This document shows positions 24,165 to 33,314 of a stretch of 57,988 bases of DNA, piece by piece. Positions within the stretch are counted from its first letter, which is position 1. Each line of letters opens with the position of its first letter. Position numbers and translations under genes: made by a program. The notes under the pieces were generated by a model. The model saw only the letters and a program-made list of their open reading frames with translations. It ran no database searches and was not told where the DNA came from. The DNA comes from Saccharothrix sp. NRRL B-16348. GTDB taxonomy: Bacteria > Actinomycetota > Actinomycetes > Mycobacteriales > Pseudonocardiaceae. The stretch is from NCBI RefSeq assembly GCF_001280085.1, contig NZ_LGED01000224.1:1-57988 (forward strand), read 5' to 3'.

Positions 24165-25511
24165 GTGTCCACCACGTCCCTGATCTGGATCATCGTCGTC
24201 GTCGCGGCACTGCTCGCGGTCGCCCTCGTGACGGGCGTCGTGCTGGCGCGACGCCGGCGGATCAGCATCACCGAGCCCGAGCAGGACAAGCCGGCCAAGG
24301 GCGGTTACCAGGCCGGCGGCGCGATCACGTTCAACGCGCCCCCGCCGCCGCCGGTGGCGGAACCGACGAGACCGGCCGAGCCCGTGGAGCGCGCCGGCGC
24401 GACGCCCGCTCCCACTCCGGCGCCCGTCGAGCCTGTCGAGCACCCGGTCGCCGAGCGCACCGAGGTCGACGGCCAGCCGGGGGTCGGTGACGACGCGGCG
24501 GTGCCGCGCGACTCGGTCAAGCGCGGGTTCGTCGAGGTGGACCTGCCCGAGGCGGCCTCCGAGATCGAGGAGATCGAGCCGACCTCCGGCCGGTTGGAGC
24601 GGCTGCGCGGGCGGCTGTCGCGGTCGCGGTCGACGTTCGGGCAGAGCCTGCTGGGGCTGCTCGGCGCGGGCGACCTGGACGAGGACTCGTGGACCGACAT
24701 CGAGGACACGCTGCTGATGGCCGACCTCGGCGCGGCGATCACGGACCAGATCGTCACGGCGCTGCGCGAGCAGATCGTGGCCCGCGGTGTGCGCACGTCC
24801 GAGGACGCGCGGGCGTTGCTGCGGGACGTCCTGGTCGACGCGCTGCACCCGGAGATGGTCCGCGCGGTGAACGCGTTGCCGCACGCCAACGGCTCCGGCG
24901 GCGTGAAGCCCGCCGTGGTGCTGGTGGTGGGCGTGAACGGCGTCGGCAAGACCACCACGACGGGCAAGCTGGCCCGGGTGCTGGTGGCCGACGGCCGCAC
25001 CGTGCTGCTGGGCGCGGCGGACACGTTCCGCGCGGCGGCGGCCGACCAGTTGGAGACGTGGGGTTCGCGCGTGGGCGCGGCGACCGTGCGCGGCGCCGAG
25101 GGTGCGGACCCGGCGTCGGTGGCGTTCGAGGCGGTGAAGCAGGGCGTGTCCGACGGGGTCGACACGGTGCTGATCGACACCGCGGGCCGGCTGCACACCA
25201 AGACCGGCCTGATGGACGAGCTGGGCAAGGTCAAGCGCGTGGTGGAGAAGCAGGCGGAGGTCGACGAGGTGCTCCTCGTGCTCGACGCCACCACCGGCCA
25301 GAACGGCCTGACCCAGGCGCGGGTGTTCGCCGAGGTGGTCGACGTGACCGGCATCGTGCTGACCAAGCTGGACGGCACCGCCAAGGGCGGCATCGTGTTC
25401 CAGGTCCAACGCGAGCTGGGCGTCCCCGTCAAGCTCGTCGGCCTGGGCGAGGGCGCCGACCACCTGGCCCCCTTCGAACCCACCGCCTTCGTCGACGCCC
25501 TCCTGAACTAA
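24165..25511 (+). CDS. ftsY: Signal recognition particle receptor FtsY
   Basis: The 448-aa protein starts with a transmembrane segment (LIWIIVVVAALLAVALVTGVVL), a feature of actinobacterial FtsY. A Pro/Glu-rich linker follows, then the N domain and the GTPase domain with GVNGVGKTTTTGKLA (G1), DTAGRLHTK (G3) and TKLDGTAKGG (G4). It docks the SRP-ribosome complex, made with Ffh encoded near 45 kb, at the membrane. smc-ftsY are normally adjacent in this phylum; here about 6.7 kb of accessory genes separate them. A TACGCT box at 24140-24145 is a possible -10. Confidence 0.96.
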   Translation: MSTTSLIWIIVVVAALLAVALVTGVVLARRRRISITEPEQDKPAKGGYQAGGAITFNAPPPPPVAEPTRPAEPVERAGATPAPTPAPVEPVEHPVAERTEVDGQPGVGDDAAVPRDSVKRGFVEVDLPEAASEIEEIEPTSGRLERLRGRLSRSRSTFGQSLLGLLGAGDLDEDSWTDIEDTLLMADLGAAITDQIVTALREQIVARGVRTSEDARALLRDVLVDALHPEMVRAVNALPHANGSGGVKPAVVLVVGVNGVGKTTTTGKLARVLVADGRTVLLGAADTFRAAAADQLETWGSRVGAATVRGAEGADPASVAFEAVKQGVSDGVDTVLIDTAGRLHTKTGLMDELGKVKRVVEKQAEVDEVLLVLDATTGQNGLTQARVFAEVVDVTGIVLTKLDGTAKGGIVFQVQRELGVPVKLVGLGEGADHLAPFEPTAFVDALLN

Positions 25512-25514
25512 CCC

Positions 25515-25698
25515 CGCGTGTCGAACGTTCAGCGCTCGCGTGTCGAACCTTCAGGTCCCGCGTGTCGAACCTTCAGGACCCCCGAATTCAACGCTCAGGC
25601 GCAACTCCCGCGACGCGAACGTAGAACTCGGGGGTCCTGAGCGTTCGACACGCGGGGCCTGAGCGTTCGACACGCGGGGCCTGAGTGTTCGACACGCG
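25515..25698. repeat. 184-bp palindrome made of 22-bp units (four forward, three inverted)
   Basis: Forward copies of an 18-bp core (CGCGTGTCGAACSTTCAG) start at 25515, 25537 and 25559, with a degenerate fourth at 25581. Inverted copies (CTGAGYGTTCGACACGCG) start at 25637, 25659 and 25681. All copies have a 22-bp period with 4-bp spacers. The two halves share a dyad axis between 25606 and 25607, so the whole block can fold into one long cruciform or hairpin. It fills the gap between convergent ftsY (stop at 25511) and the IclR gene (end at 25706). It probably acts as a bidirectional terminator, but its regular repeat structure suggests more. Confidence 0.9.
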
Positions 25699-25705
25699 CG
25701 GTTGG

Positions 25706-26458
25706 TTAAGGGTGGGAGTGGGTGGAGAGGCGGGTGGCGGTGGCCAGGACGGCGGGGACGATGCGGGCGACGGAGTCCTTGGTGAGGCGGCTGTCGGGGC
25801 CCGAGACGGAGACGGCGGCCAGGGTCGGTGCGCCGTGCAGCGGGACGGCGACGCAGCGCACGCCCAGTTCCTGCTCGCTCTCGTCCAGCGCGTAGCCCTG
25901 CTCGGCGATCTGGTCCAGGGACGCCAGCAGCTCGTCGGCGTCGGTGATGGTGTTCGGCGTGTACGCGGGCAGGCCGGTGCGGGCCAGCAGGGCGCGCACC
26001 TCGTCACGCGGCAGCTGCGAGAGCATCGCCTTGCCCACCCCCGTGCCGTGCGGCAGCAGCCGGCGGCCCACCTCGGTGAACATCCGCATCGAGTGCCGTG
26101 ACGGCACCTGCGCCACGTACACCACCTCGTCGCCGTCAAGCACGGCCAGGTTCGCGGTCTCCTCCACCTGGTCGACCAGCTGCGCCAGCAACGGCCGCGC
26201 CCACGTGCCGAACTGCCGCGACGCGGTCTCGCCGAGCCGGATCAGCCGGGACCCGAGCGTGTACCGGCGGTTGCTGTTCTGCCGCACGTACCCCAGCGTG
26301 ACAAGGGTGCGGATCAGCCGGTGGATGGTCGGCAGCGGCAGGCCGGAGGTGGCGGCGAGCTCGGACAGGCTCGCCTCGCCACCCGCGTCGGCCAGGCGTT
26401 CCAGCAGGTCGAAGGCGCGTTGGAGCGACTGCACGCCGCCCGTGGACTCTCGTGCCAC
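25706..26458 (-). CDS. allR: IclR-family repressor, AllR-like, of purine/glyoxylate genes
   Basis: The 250-aa protein has an N-terminal IclR helix-turn-helix (about residues 5-65: [39 protein letters not shown]). The C-terminal effector domain includes [16 protein letters not shown] and [21 protein letters not shown]. AllR in other bacteria represses allantoin genes and is released by glyoxylate or allantoate. The GTG at 26458 has AAGGAG 9-14 nt upstream. It is divergent from aceB over an 84-bp promoter that contains TTCCG/CGGAA half-sites like those at uraD/hyi. The allR name rests on context plus family. Confidence 0.85.
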   Translation of the reverse strand: MARESTGGVQSLQRAFDLLERLADAGGEASLSELAATSGLPLPTIHRLIRTLVTLGYVRQNSNRRYTLGSRLIRLGETASRQFGTWARPLLAQLVDQVEETANLAVLDGDEVVYVAQVPSRHSMRMFTEVGRRLLPHGTGVGKAMLSQLPRDEVRALLARTGLPAYTPNTITDADELLASLDQIAEQGYALDESEQELGVRCVAVPLHGAPTLAAVSVSGPDSRLTKDSVARIVPAVLATATRLSTHSHP

Positions 26459-26478
26459 CGACACCACTCCTTCGTTGC

Positions 26479-26530
26479 CGTTCCGCGTGGTGAAAACTAT
26501 AGTCCGCGAAGTAGAAACCGACTCGGAACG
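26479..26530. promoter_or_regulatory. Candidate AllR operator region between iclR and aceB
   Basis: CGTTCCG at 26479-26485 and CGGAACG at 26524-26530 form a widely spaced perfect inverted repeat. A weaker CGGAA-N6-TTCCG match (TGAAA-N6-GTCCG) lies between them at 26491-26506. The half-sites match those in the uraD/hyi promoter. Binding by the IclR protein is inferred. Confidence 0.45.
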
Positions 26531-26542
26531 AGGTGGGCTTCC

Positions 26543-28075
<1,533 letters not shown>

Positions 28076-28076
28076 C

Positions 28077-29273
28077 GTGCCGCGCACGTCGTTGTCGGCC
28101 GACGCGGTGCGCGCGGTCACGGCCCGGCTGTCCGATGTGGAGCTGCGCGCGCCGGCGGGTCGCCAGCCCGTGCACACCTGCTACGTGCCCGCCGACCGGG
28201 TGAGCCCGTCCACGCCCGGCGACTGGGGCGCGCAAGCGCTTGCGGCGCTGGCCGAGCACGCCCCGGACGGCTTGGCGGACGTGCTCGGCCTCGCGCCGGA
28301 CGTGGCGGAGGTCGTGCACGGGCGGGTGCGGGCGAAGCTGGGCGCCGAGCCGGTGGAGGACCTGCGGATCGACTTCGAGGACGGCTACGGCGCCCGTTCC
28401 GACGCGGAGGAGGACGCGGACGCCGAACGCACCGCGCTCGTGGTGCGGGACTGGCTCCGGGACGGCACGGCGCCGTCGCGCTTCGGGCTGCGGATGAAGT
28501 CGTTCGACACGAGGGCGACGCGCGAGCGCGGCATCCGGACGCTGGACGTCTTCCTCACCGCGCTGGGCGGGGCGCCCGACGGGTTCGTGATCACGTTCCC
28601 GAAGGTCACCTCGGTGGCGCAGGTGGAGGTGTTCGGCGACGTGCTGGACCTGTTCGGGCTGCCGCTGCGGTTCGAGATCCAGGTCGAGACGACGCAGTCG
28701 ATCGTCGACCGCGAGGGCAGGCTCGCCCTGCCGCGGTTCATCGAGGCGGGCCGCGGCCGGGTCACCGGGCTGCACTTCGGCACGTACGACTACACGGCGG
28801 GCTGCGGTCTCGGCGCGGCGCACCAGCACCTGGCGCACGGCGCGTGCGACTTCGCCCGCAACGTCATGCAGGTGTCCGCGGCGGGCACGGGCGTCGCGCT
28901 GTCCGACGGGTCCACCAACGTGCTGCCGGTGGGCGACGACGTGCACGAGGGCTGGCGCACGCACTACCGGCTGGTGCGACGGTCGTTGGCGCACGGCTTC
29001 TACCAGGGCTGGGACCTGCACCCGGCGCAGCTGGTGACCAGGTACGCGGCCGTGCACGCGTTCTACCTGGAAGGCGTGGACGCCGACGCGCGCCGGCTCA
29101 AGGCGTACGTGGCACGGGCCGGCGGCTCGGTGCTGGACGAGCCCGCGACCGCGCAGGCGCTGTCCACGTCCTTCATCCGCGCCTTGGACTGCGGTGCCCT
29201 GGACGAGGATGAAGTCCACCGCGCGACAGGACTCACCGTGACCGATTTGCAGGCTCTAGCCAGAAGAGAGTGA
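28077..29273 (+). CDS. Uncharacterised CitE/HpcH-like aldolase-family protein (DUF6986-like)
   Basis: The 398-aa protein has a TIM-barrel HpcH/CitE-like pattern: LRIDFEDGYG (acidic metal-binding residues), GFVITFPKV, RFEIQVETTQSIVD (metal-binding Glu) and LHFGTYDYTAG. CitE-like enzymes cleave or form malyl-, citramalyl- or citryl-type thioesters using Mg2+. This subgroup is longer than typical CitE (about 280 aa), and I know of no assigned reaction. It starts 1 bp after aceB. It therefore probably acts on glyoxylate, malate or a purine-derived intermediate. It is the only enzyme of the regulon without a clear job. Confidence 0.8.
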   Translation: MPRTSLSADAVRAVTARLSDVELRAPAGRQPVHTCYVPADRVSPSTPGDWGAQALAALAEHAPDGLADVLGLAPDVAEVVHGRVRAKLGAEPVEDLRIDFEDGYGARSDAEEDADAERTALVVRDWLRDGTAPSRFGLRMKSFDTRATRERGIRTLDVFLTALGGAPDGFVITFPKVTSVAQVEVFGDVLDLFGLPLRFEIQVETTQSIVDREGRLALPRFIEAGRGRVTGLHFGTYDYTAGCGLGAAHQHLAHGACDFARNVMQVSAAGTGVALSDGSTNVLPVGDDVHEGWRTHYRLVRRSLAHGFYQGWDLHPAQLVTRYAAVHAFYLEGVDADARRLKAYVARAGGSVLDEPATAQALSTSFIRALDCGALDEDEVHRATGLTVTDLQALARRE

Positions 29274-29348
29274 TCGTGGCATCGCTGGATGGGGTGATCC
29301 TCGAACCGGCGAAAGGCCGAATCACGCGACACCGGTCAGGGTGGGTCC

Positions 29349-29807
29349 ATGACCATGCGGGCCGGGTTGTGGACCGGGCTGCCGGACCTGGAGCGGGCGG
29401 AGTTCCGCTACCAGGTGGTGGCGTGCGCGGCGGACGTGGACGTGCTCATCGCCGCCTTGGCGCGGCCCGAGTGCAATGACGGGATGCTGGAGCACTTCGG
29501 CCGCGCCCCGGACGCCGAGGGGGAGAGCGACCACAACCTGGTGCTCGCCGTCCGCGGCGCGTGGGGCTACCTCAACTACGTGGACGACGAGTTCACCGGC
29601 TGGCCGAAGGGCGTGCCCGACGCGCCGTACGTGGACGAGACCTACACCGACTTCCCGCCGGGCGTGGCCGTGCCGCTGACGACGTACCGCGAGATCCTGC
29701 TGGAGTTCATGTTCACCGCCCGCCGGCCCACCGTGGTGGAGTGGTACGAGGAGGCCGACCTGTTCCACGCCTGGCGGCTGCAACGCATGGCCCTGCACAA
29801 AAAATGA
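29349..29807 (+). CDS. Imm1-family immunity-like protein (orphan)
   Basis: The 152-aa protein resembles the Imm1 family of immunity proteins found beside polymorphic or deaminase toxins. The matching parts are the GAWGYLNYVDDEF strand region and the C-terminal TDFPPGVAVPLTTYREILLEF followed by RRPTVVEWYEEA. There is no signal peptide. No toxin gene is nearby: an aldolase-family gene lies 75 bp upstream and urate oxidase follows in the opposite direction. It may be a solitary immunity gene protecting against toxins of relatives, or a domesticated homologue. The start may be the ATG at 29349 or 29355. Confidence 0.7.
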   Translation: MTMRAGLWTGLPDLERAEFRYQVVACAADVDVLIAALARPECNDGMLEHFGRAPDAEGESDHNLVLAVRGAWGYLNYVDDEFTGWPKGVPDAPYVDETYTDFPPGVAVPLTTYREILLEFMFTARRPTVVEWYEEADLFHAWRLQRMALHKK

Positions 29808-29835
29808 CCGTGCTCCCAGGCGAGGGAGCACGGTC
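29806..29835. terminator. Bidirectional hairpin between the Imm1-like gene and urate oxidase
   Basis: A perfect 12-bp stem (29806-29817 with 29824-29835) and 6-nt loop overlaps the Imm1 stop codon and ends 9 bp from the convergent urate oxidase gene. An A-run in the last codons gives a T-tract on the minus strand, so it may be especially effective for urate oxidase. Confidence 0.85.
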
Positions 29836-29844
29836 GTCGACGGC

Positions 29845-30723
29845 TCAGAACGCGGGCAGGGTGTGCCAGGCCGACCCGGCGTCCTCGGCGTCGTCACGCA
29901 GCACGGAACCCTCGATCAGCCCGTACGGCCGGTCGGCCGCGTAGAACACCTCGTTGTCGTTCTCCAGCCCGAACGGCGTCAGGTCCACCGCGAAGTGGTG
30001 CTTGTTCGGCATCGACAGCCGCACCTCCGCCACCTCCGGCCGGGCCCGCAGCACCGCTTCGCCCATCGCGTACAGGGTCTGCTGCAACGACAGGCTGTGC
30101 TTGGCCGCGAACGTGGCCAGCAGCAGCCGCCGGATCTCGGTGAAGCTCTTCGCCCAGTCGATCCCGTCGCCTTGATAGCGCCACCGCGCCGTCACGGACG
30201 TGGCCAGGATCCGGTCGTAGGTCTCCTTCAACGTCGTGTACTCGTCACGCGGGAAGCCGTGGAACTCCGACCCGGTCGACTTGAGCACCACCATGTCCCG
30301 CACGCCCGACACCACCCACGCGCGCTCGCCCTCGACGGTCACGGCGGTCGTCCGCTTCTCGTTGCCACCTTGCACGAACGAGTGGTCGTTGCCCTCGATG
30401 CGCTCCCACGCGTGCTCGTCGATCAGCACGCGGGCGCCGGTGATCGCCTCCTGCGACGAGACGAAGTGCCGGCCCAGCCGCAGCGCGAAGTCCTCGATCT
30501 CGCCGACCGGCGCCTGCTTGGCGAAGGCGTAGACGGTGTTCTTCTGCGTGTCGGTCGCCAGCACCTTGGAGTTGTCGCCGGTCAGGTGGGTGTCCGCCAG
30601 GTCGCCGCGCAGGGAGGTGCCGACCGTGAGGTCCTTGATCGTGTGCACGGCGCCGTTGCGGGTCACCGTGACGAGGCGGTTCTCCGCCTTCCCGTACTGG
30701 TTGGGCCCCAGGACGATGGCCAT
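29845..30723 (-). CDS. uox: Urate oxidase (uricase)
   Basis: The 292-aa cofactor-free oxidase has the catalytic Lys in NQYGKAEN (K12), the active-site Thr in KVLATDTQKNTVYAFAK (T58) and a His in MPNKHHFAVDL (242/243). It converts urate and O2 to 5-hydroxyisourate and H2O2. Length and motif order match bacterial uricases. It is the last gene of the uraD-uraH-uox operon, 3 bp after uraH, transcribed from the operator region near 31.55 kb. The three enzymes act consecutively to make S-allantoin. Confidence 0.97.
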   Translation of the reverse strand: MAIVLGPNQYGKAENRLVTVTRNGAVHTIKDLTVGTSLRGDLADTHLTGDNSKVLATDTQKNTVYAFAKQAPVGEIEDFALRLGRHFVSSQEAITGARVLIDEHAWERIEGNDHSFVQGGNEKRTTAVTVEGERAWVVSGVRDMVVLKSTGSEFHGFPRDEYTTLKETYDRILATSVTARWRYQGDGIDWAKSFTEIRRLLLATFAAKHSLSLQQTLYAMGEAVLRARPEVAEVRLSMPNKHHFAVDLTPFGLENDNEVFYAADRPYGLIEGSVLRDDAEDAGSAWHTLPAF

Positions 30724-30726
30724 CGG

Positions 30727-31044
30727 TCAGCTCCCTCGGTAGGTCGTGAAGGCGAACGGGCTCAGCAGGATCGGCACGTGCAGGTGCCCCGGGTCGCCGG
30801 TGGCCCGGAACGCGACGGTGATCTCCGGGTAGAACGGCGTGTCGACGTCGAACGTGAGCCGGTGCACGCCGGGCGACAGCTCCCGCGCGAACCTCAGCCG
30901 GCCGTCGTCGTCGGTGACGCCCTCGGCCAGCACCTCGCCGTCGCGCTCCAACCGGACCGGCACGCCGACGCGGGGTCGACCGGCCTCGGCGTCGAGCACG
31001 TGGGTGGACAACGTCGTCGTGCCGGGGGTCGTGCCCGGGGTCAT
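30727..31044 (-). CDS. uraH: 5-hydroxyisourate hydrolase (transthyretin-like)
   Basis: The 105-aa protein has the transthyretin-related signatures LSTHVLDAEAGRP near the N-terminus and HLHVPILLSPFAFTTYRGS at the C-terminus. The YRGS tetrapeptide distinguishes HIU hydrolases from hormone-binding transthyretin. It hydrolyses 5-hydroxyisourate to OHCU. The ATG at 31044 overlaps the uraD stop by 4 bp, indicating translational coupling. A longer upstream frame exists but overlaps uraD entirely and is rejected. Confidence 0.95.
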   Translation of the reverse strand: MTPGTTPGTTTLSTHVLDAEAGRPRVGVPVRLERDGEVLAEGVTDDDGRLRFARELSPGVHRLTFDVDTPFYPEITVAFRATGDPGHLHVPILLSPFAFTTYRGS

Positions 31045-31526
31045 GACAGCACCTTCCTCAGCCGCAGCGCCGCGATCTTCGCCAGCTCCCGGTTCACCAC
31101 GCGCAGTTCCACGTCCGGCGGGTTGTCCATCCGGGCCGCCAGGTCGGCCAGCAGCTGTTCGCCGCTCAACCCGGTCGCGCACACCAGGTAGATGTGCCCG
31201 AACCGGTCCTCGTAGGCGGCGTTGGCGGCGAGCAGCCGTTCGGCGAGGGACGCGGTGACGCCGGACTGCTCGTCGGCCGACCACTTCGCGGACACCCCGC
31301 CTCCCGCGGCCTGCTCGCCGATGCGCGGGTGGCCGCCGATGGCGGCGTGGACCTCGTCGTCCGTCAGGTCCGCGTGCCGGTCCGAGGCGGCGAGCAGCGC
31401 GTCCACGTCGGCGTAGGGGCGGTCGGCGAGCAGCGCGTCGACCCAGCGCGGCACCGCGAGGCAGTCGGTGAGCAGGGGCCGGAGCTCGGCCGCGGGCGCG
31501 GAGTTGAACCCTTCCAGATCGGGCAC
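31041..31526 (-). CDS. uraD: OHCU decarboxylase
   Basis: The 161-aa protein contains the OHCU decarboxylase catalytic His in GGHPRIG (H66), an acidic residue in SADEQSGV (E86) and the RFGHIYLVCATGLS block. It decarboxylates 2-oxo-4-hydroxy-4-carboxy-5-ureidoimidazoline stereospecifically to S-allantoin. The GTG at 31526 has GGGAG upstream; an ATG further upstream would place the operator inside the gene. It heads the minus-strand uric acid operon and shares a 157-bp divergent promoter with hyi. Confidence 0.94.
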   Translation of the reverse strand: MPDLEGFNSAPAAELRPLLTDCLAVPRWVDALLADRPYADVDALLAASDRHADLTDDEVHAAIGGHPRIGEQAAGGGVSAKWSADEQSGVTASLAERLLAANAAYEDRFGHIYLVCATGLSGEQLLADLAARMDNPPDVELRVVNRELAKIAALRLRKVLS

Positions 31527-31548
31527 GAAGGCTCCCTTTTTCTGTATC

Positions 31549-31566
31549 GCGGAATCCCGTTTCCGC
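31549..31566. promoter_or_regulatory. Candidate AllR operator upstream of uraD
   Basis: GCGGAA at 31549-31554 and TTCCGC at 31561-31566 form a perfect inverted repeat with a 6-bp spacer, 23 bp before the uraD start. It shares the CGGAA-N6-TTCCG core with the site near hyi at 31648. Confidence 0.6.
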
Positions 31567-31647
31567 AAGGAGGGACGGTACGAGCGCCCTCCGAGCGTGT
31601 CAACAGTCTTGCGCCGCCGTCGAGAACCCGCCTACTCTCTCGATGTA

Positions 31648-31663
31648 CGGAAGTTAGCTTCCG
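31648..31663. promoter_or_regulatory. Candidate AllR operator upstream of hyi
   Basis: CGGAAG and CTTCCG form a perfect inverted repeat around TTAG, 21 bp before the hyi ATG. The core is CGGAA-N6-TTCCG as at 31549, and the right arm continues into TTCCGCATCGTGGAA, a second overlapping dyad. Confidence 0.6.
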
Positions 31664-31683
31664 CATCGTGGAAAGAAGGTCTG

Positions 31684-32445
31684 ATGCGTTACGACGTCAA
31701 CCTGTCGATCCTGTTCACCGACCTGCCGGTGCTGGAACGACCCGCCGCGGCCCGGGCGGCCGGGTTCGACGCGGTCGAGTTCTGGTGGCCGTTCGCCGAA
31801 GCCGTGCCGCCGTCCCGCGAGATCGAGGCGTTCGAGGCGGCCGTCACCGACGCGGGCGTGCGGCTCGTCGGGCTCAACTTCTTCGCGGGCGACCTGGCCA
31901 GCGGCGACCGCGGCCTGCTCGCGTGGCCGGGCAGGCAGTCCGAGTTCCGCGCCGGCGTGGAGATCGCGGCCGGCATCGCGGGCCGGCTCGGCTGCCGCGC
32001 ATTCAACGCCCTGCACGGCAACTTCCCCACCACGGACACCGCCCTGGACAACCTCGCGCACGCCGCCGACGTGGCCGCCGAGATCGGCGCGGTCGTCCTG
32101 GTGGAGCCGCTCTCCGGCGCGCCGGAGTACCCGCTGCGCACCGCCGCGGACGCGCTGGAGGTCATCGACCAGGTCGACCGCGCCAACGTGGCGCTGCTGG
32201 CCGACCTCTACCACCTCGCGGTCAACGGCGACGACCTCGACGCCGTCGTCTCCGACCACGTGGACCGCATCGGCCACGTGCAGATCGCCGACGCGCCGGG
32301 CCGCGGCGAGCCGGGCACGGGCGACCTCGACGTCTTCGGCTACCTGGCGAAGCTCGAGGCCAACGGCTACCAGGGCTACGTGGGCCTGGAGTACCGGGCG
32401 ACGACCGGCGGCTTCGACTGGCTCCCCGAAGGAGGGCGGTCATGA
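31684..32445 (+). CDS. hyi: Hydroxypyruvate isomerase-family TIM-barrel protein
   Basis: The 253-aa protein begins MRYDVNLSILFTDLPVLERP, typical of Hyi, and has the metal-ligand regions NALHGN, VLVEPLSG, LLADLYHL and GHVQIADAPGRGEPGTGD. It interconverts hydroxypyruvate and tartronate semialdehyde. It is the first gene of the hyi-glxR-gcl-glxK-allB-alc operon. It begins 158 bp from uraD with GAAGG as ribosome site, and overlaps glxR by 4 bp. A related sugar-phosphate isomerase-like fold cannot be excluded, but context strongly favours Hyi. Confidence 0.92.
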   Translation: MRYDVNLSILFTDLPVLERPAAARAAGFDAVEFWWPFAEAVPPSREIEAFEAAVTDAGVRLVGLNFFAGDLASGDRGLLAWPGRQSEFRAGVEIAAGIAGRLGCRAFNALHGNFPTTDTALDNLAHAADVAAEIGAVVLVEPLSGAPEYPLRTAADALEVIDQVDRANVALLADLYHLAVNGDDLDAVVSDHVDRIGHVQIADAPGRGEPGTGDLDVFGYLAKLEANGYQGYVGLEYRATTGGFDWLPEGGRS

Positions 32446-33314
32446 GCAGGATCGGGTTCATCGGCCTGGGCATCATGGGCACGCCGATGTCCGCGCACCT
32501 GGTCGCCGCGGGCCACCGGGTCACCGGCTTCGACCTGAGCCGGGACGCGCTCGCCAAGCTCACCGCGGCGGGCGGCACGGCGGCGGCGAGCGCGCGTGAC
32601 GCGGTGGCGGACGCCGAAGTCGTCATCACCATGCTGCCGAACCACCCGCAGGTGGAAGACGTCGTCCTCGGCACGGTCCTCGACGCCGTCGACCGGGGCA
32701 CGCTCCTGATCGACATGAGCACCATCCGCCCGGAGACGTCCCTCGCCGTGGCCGAGGAGGGCGCGAAGCGGGGCGTGCGCGTGCTCGACGCGCCGGTGTC
32801 CGGCGGTGAGACCGGCGCGAAGCAGGCCACGCTGTCGATCATGGTCGGGGGTGACGAGGCCGACTTCGCCGCCGCACGGCCCGTCCTCGACGTCCTGGGC
32901 AAGACCGTCGTCCACGTCGGCCCGCACGGCGCGGGCCAGGTGGTGAAGGCCGCGAACCAGCTCATGGTCGGCGGCATCTACGCCCTGGTCGCCGAGGCGA
33001 TCGTGCTGCTGGAGGCGTCCGGGGTGGACGCCAAGGCCGGCTTGGACGTCCTCGCGGGCGGACTGGCCGCCAACCGGATCCTGGACCTCAAGCGCGACAC
33101 GATGATCGCGCGCGAGTTCCAGCCGGGTTTCCGCGTCGACCTGCACCACAAGGACATGGGGATCGCGCTCGCCGCGGCCCGCCAGGTCGACGTCGCGCTA
33201 CCGGTGACGGGGCTGATCGCCCAGCTCATCGCGTCCGGCCGGGCACAGGGGTACGGATCCCTCGACCACTCGGCGTTGTTGAAGGTCATCGAGAACCTGT
33301 CCGGGAGGGCCTGA
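32442..33314 (+). CDS. glxR: 2-hydroxy-3-oxopropionate (tartronate semialdehyde) reductase
   Basis: The 290-aa dehydrogenase has the NAD-binding start RIGFIGLGIMGTPM and the beta-hydroxyacid signature DAPVSGGETGAKQATLSIMVGG. The catalytic Lys lies in KAANQLMVGG. It reduces tartronate semialdehyde, made by Gcl, to D-glycerate. Members of the family also include 3-hydroxyisobutyrate dehydrogenase, but the position between hyi and gcl supports GlxR. It overlaps gcl by one base. Confidence 0.94.
   Translation: MSRIGFIGLGIMGTPMSAHLVAAGHRVTGFDLSRDALAKLTAAGGTAAASARDAVADAEVVITMLPNHPQVEDVVLGTVLDAVDRGTLLIDMSTIRPETSLAVAEEGAKRGVRVLDAPVSGGETGAKQATLSIMVGGDEADFAAARPVLDVLGKTVVHVGPHGAGQVVKAANQLMVGGIYALVAEAIVLLEASGVDAKAGLDVLAGGLAANRILDLKRDTMIAREFQPGFRVDLHHKDMGIALAAARQVDVALPVTGLIAQLIASGRAQGYGSLDHSALLKVIENLSGRA

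Noticed and set aside
25515..25698. Possible CRISPR array because of evenly spaced repeats
   Set aside because: Spacers are only 4 bp, the second half is inverted relative to the first and no cas genes are near, so it is a palindromic repeat, not a CRISPR.
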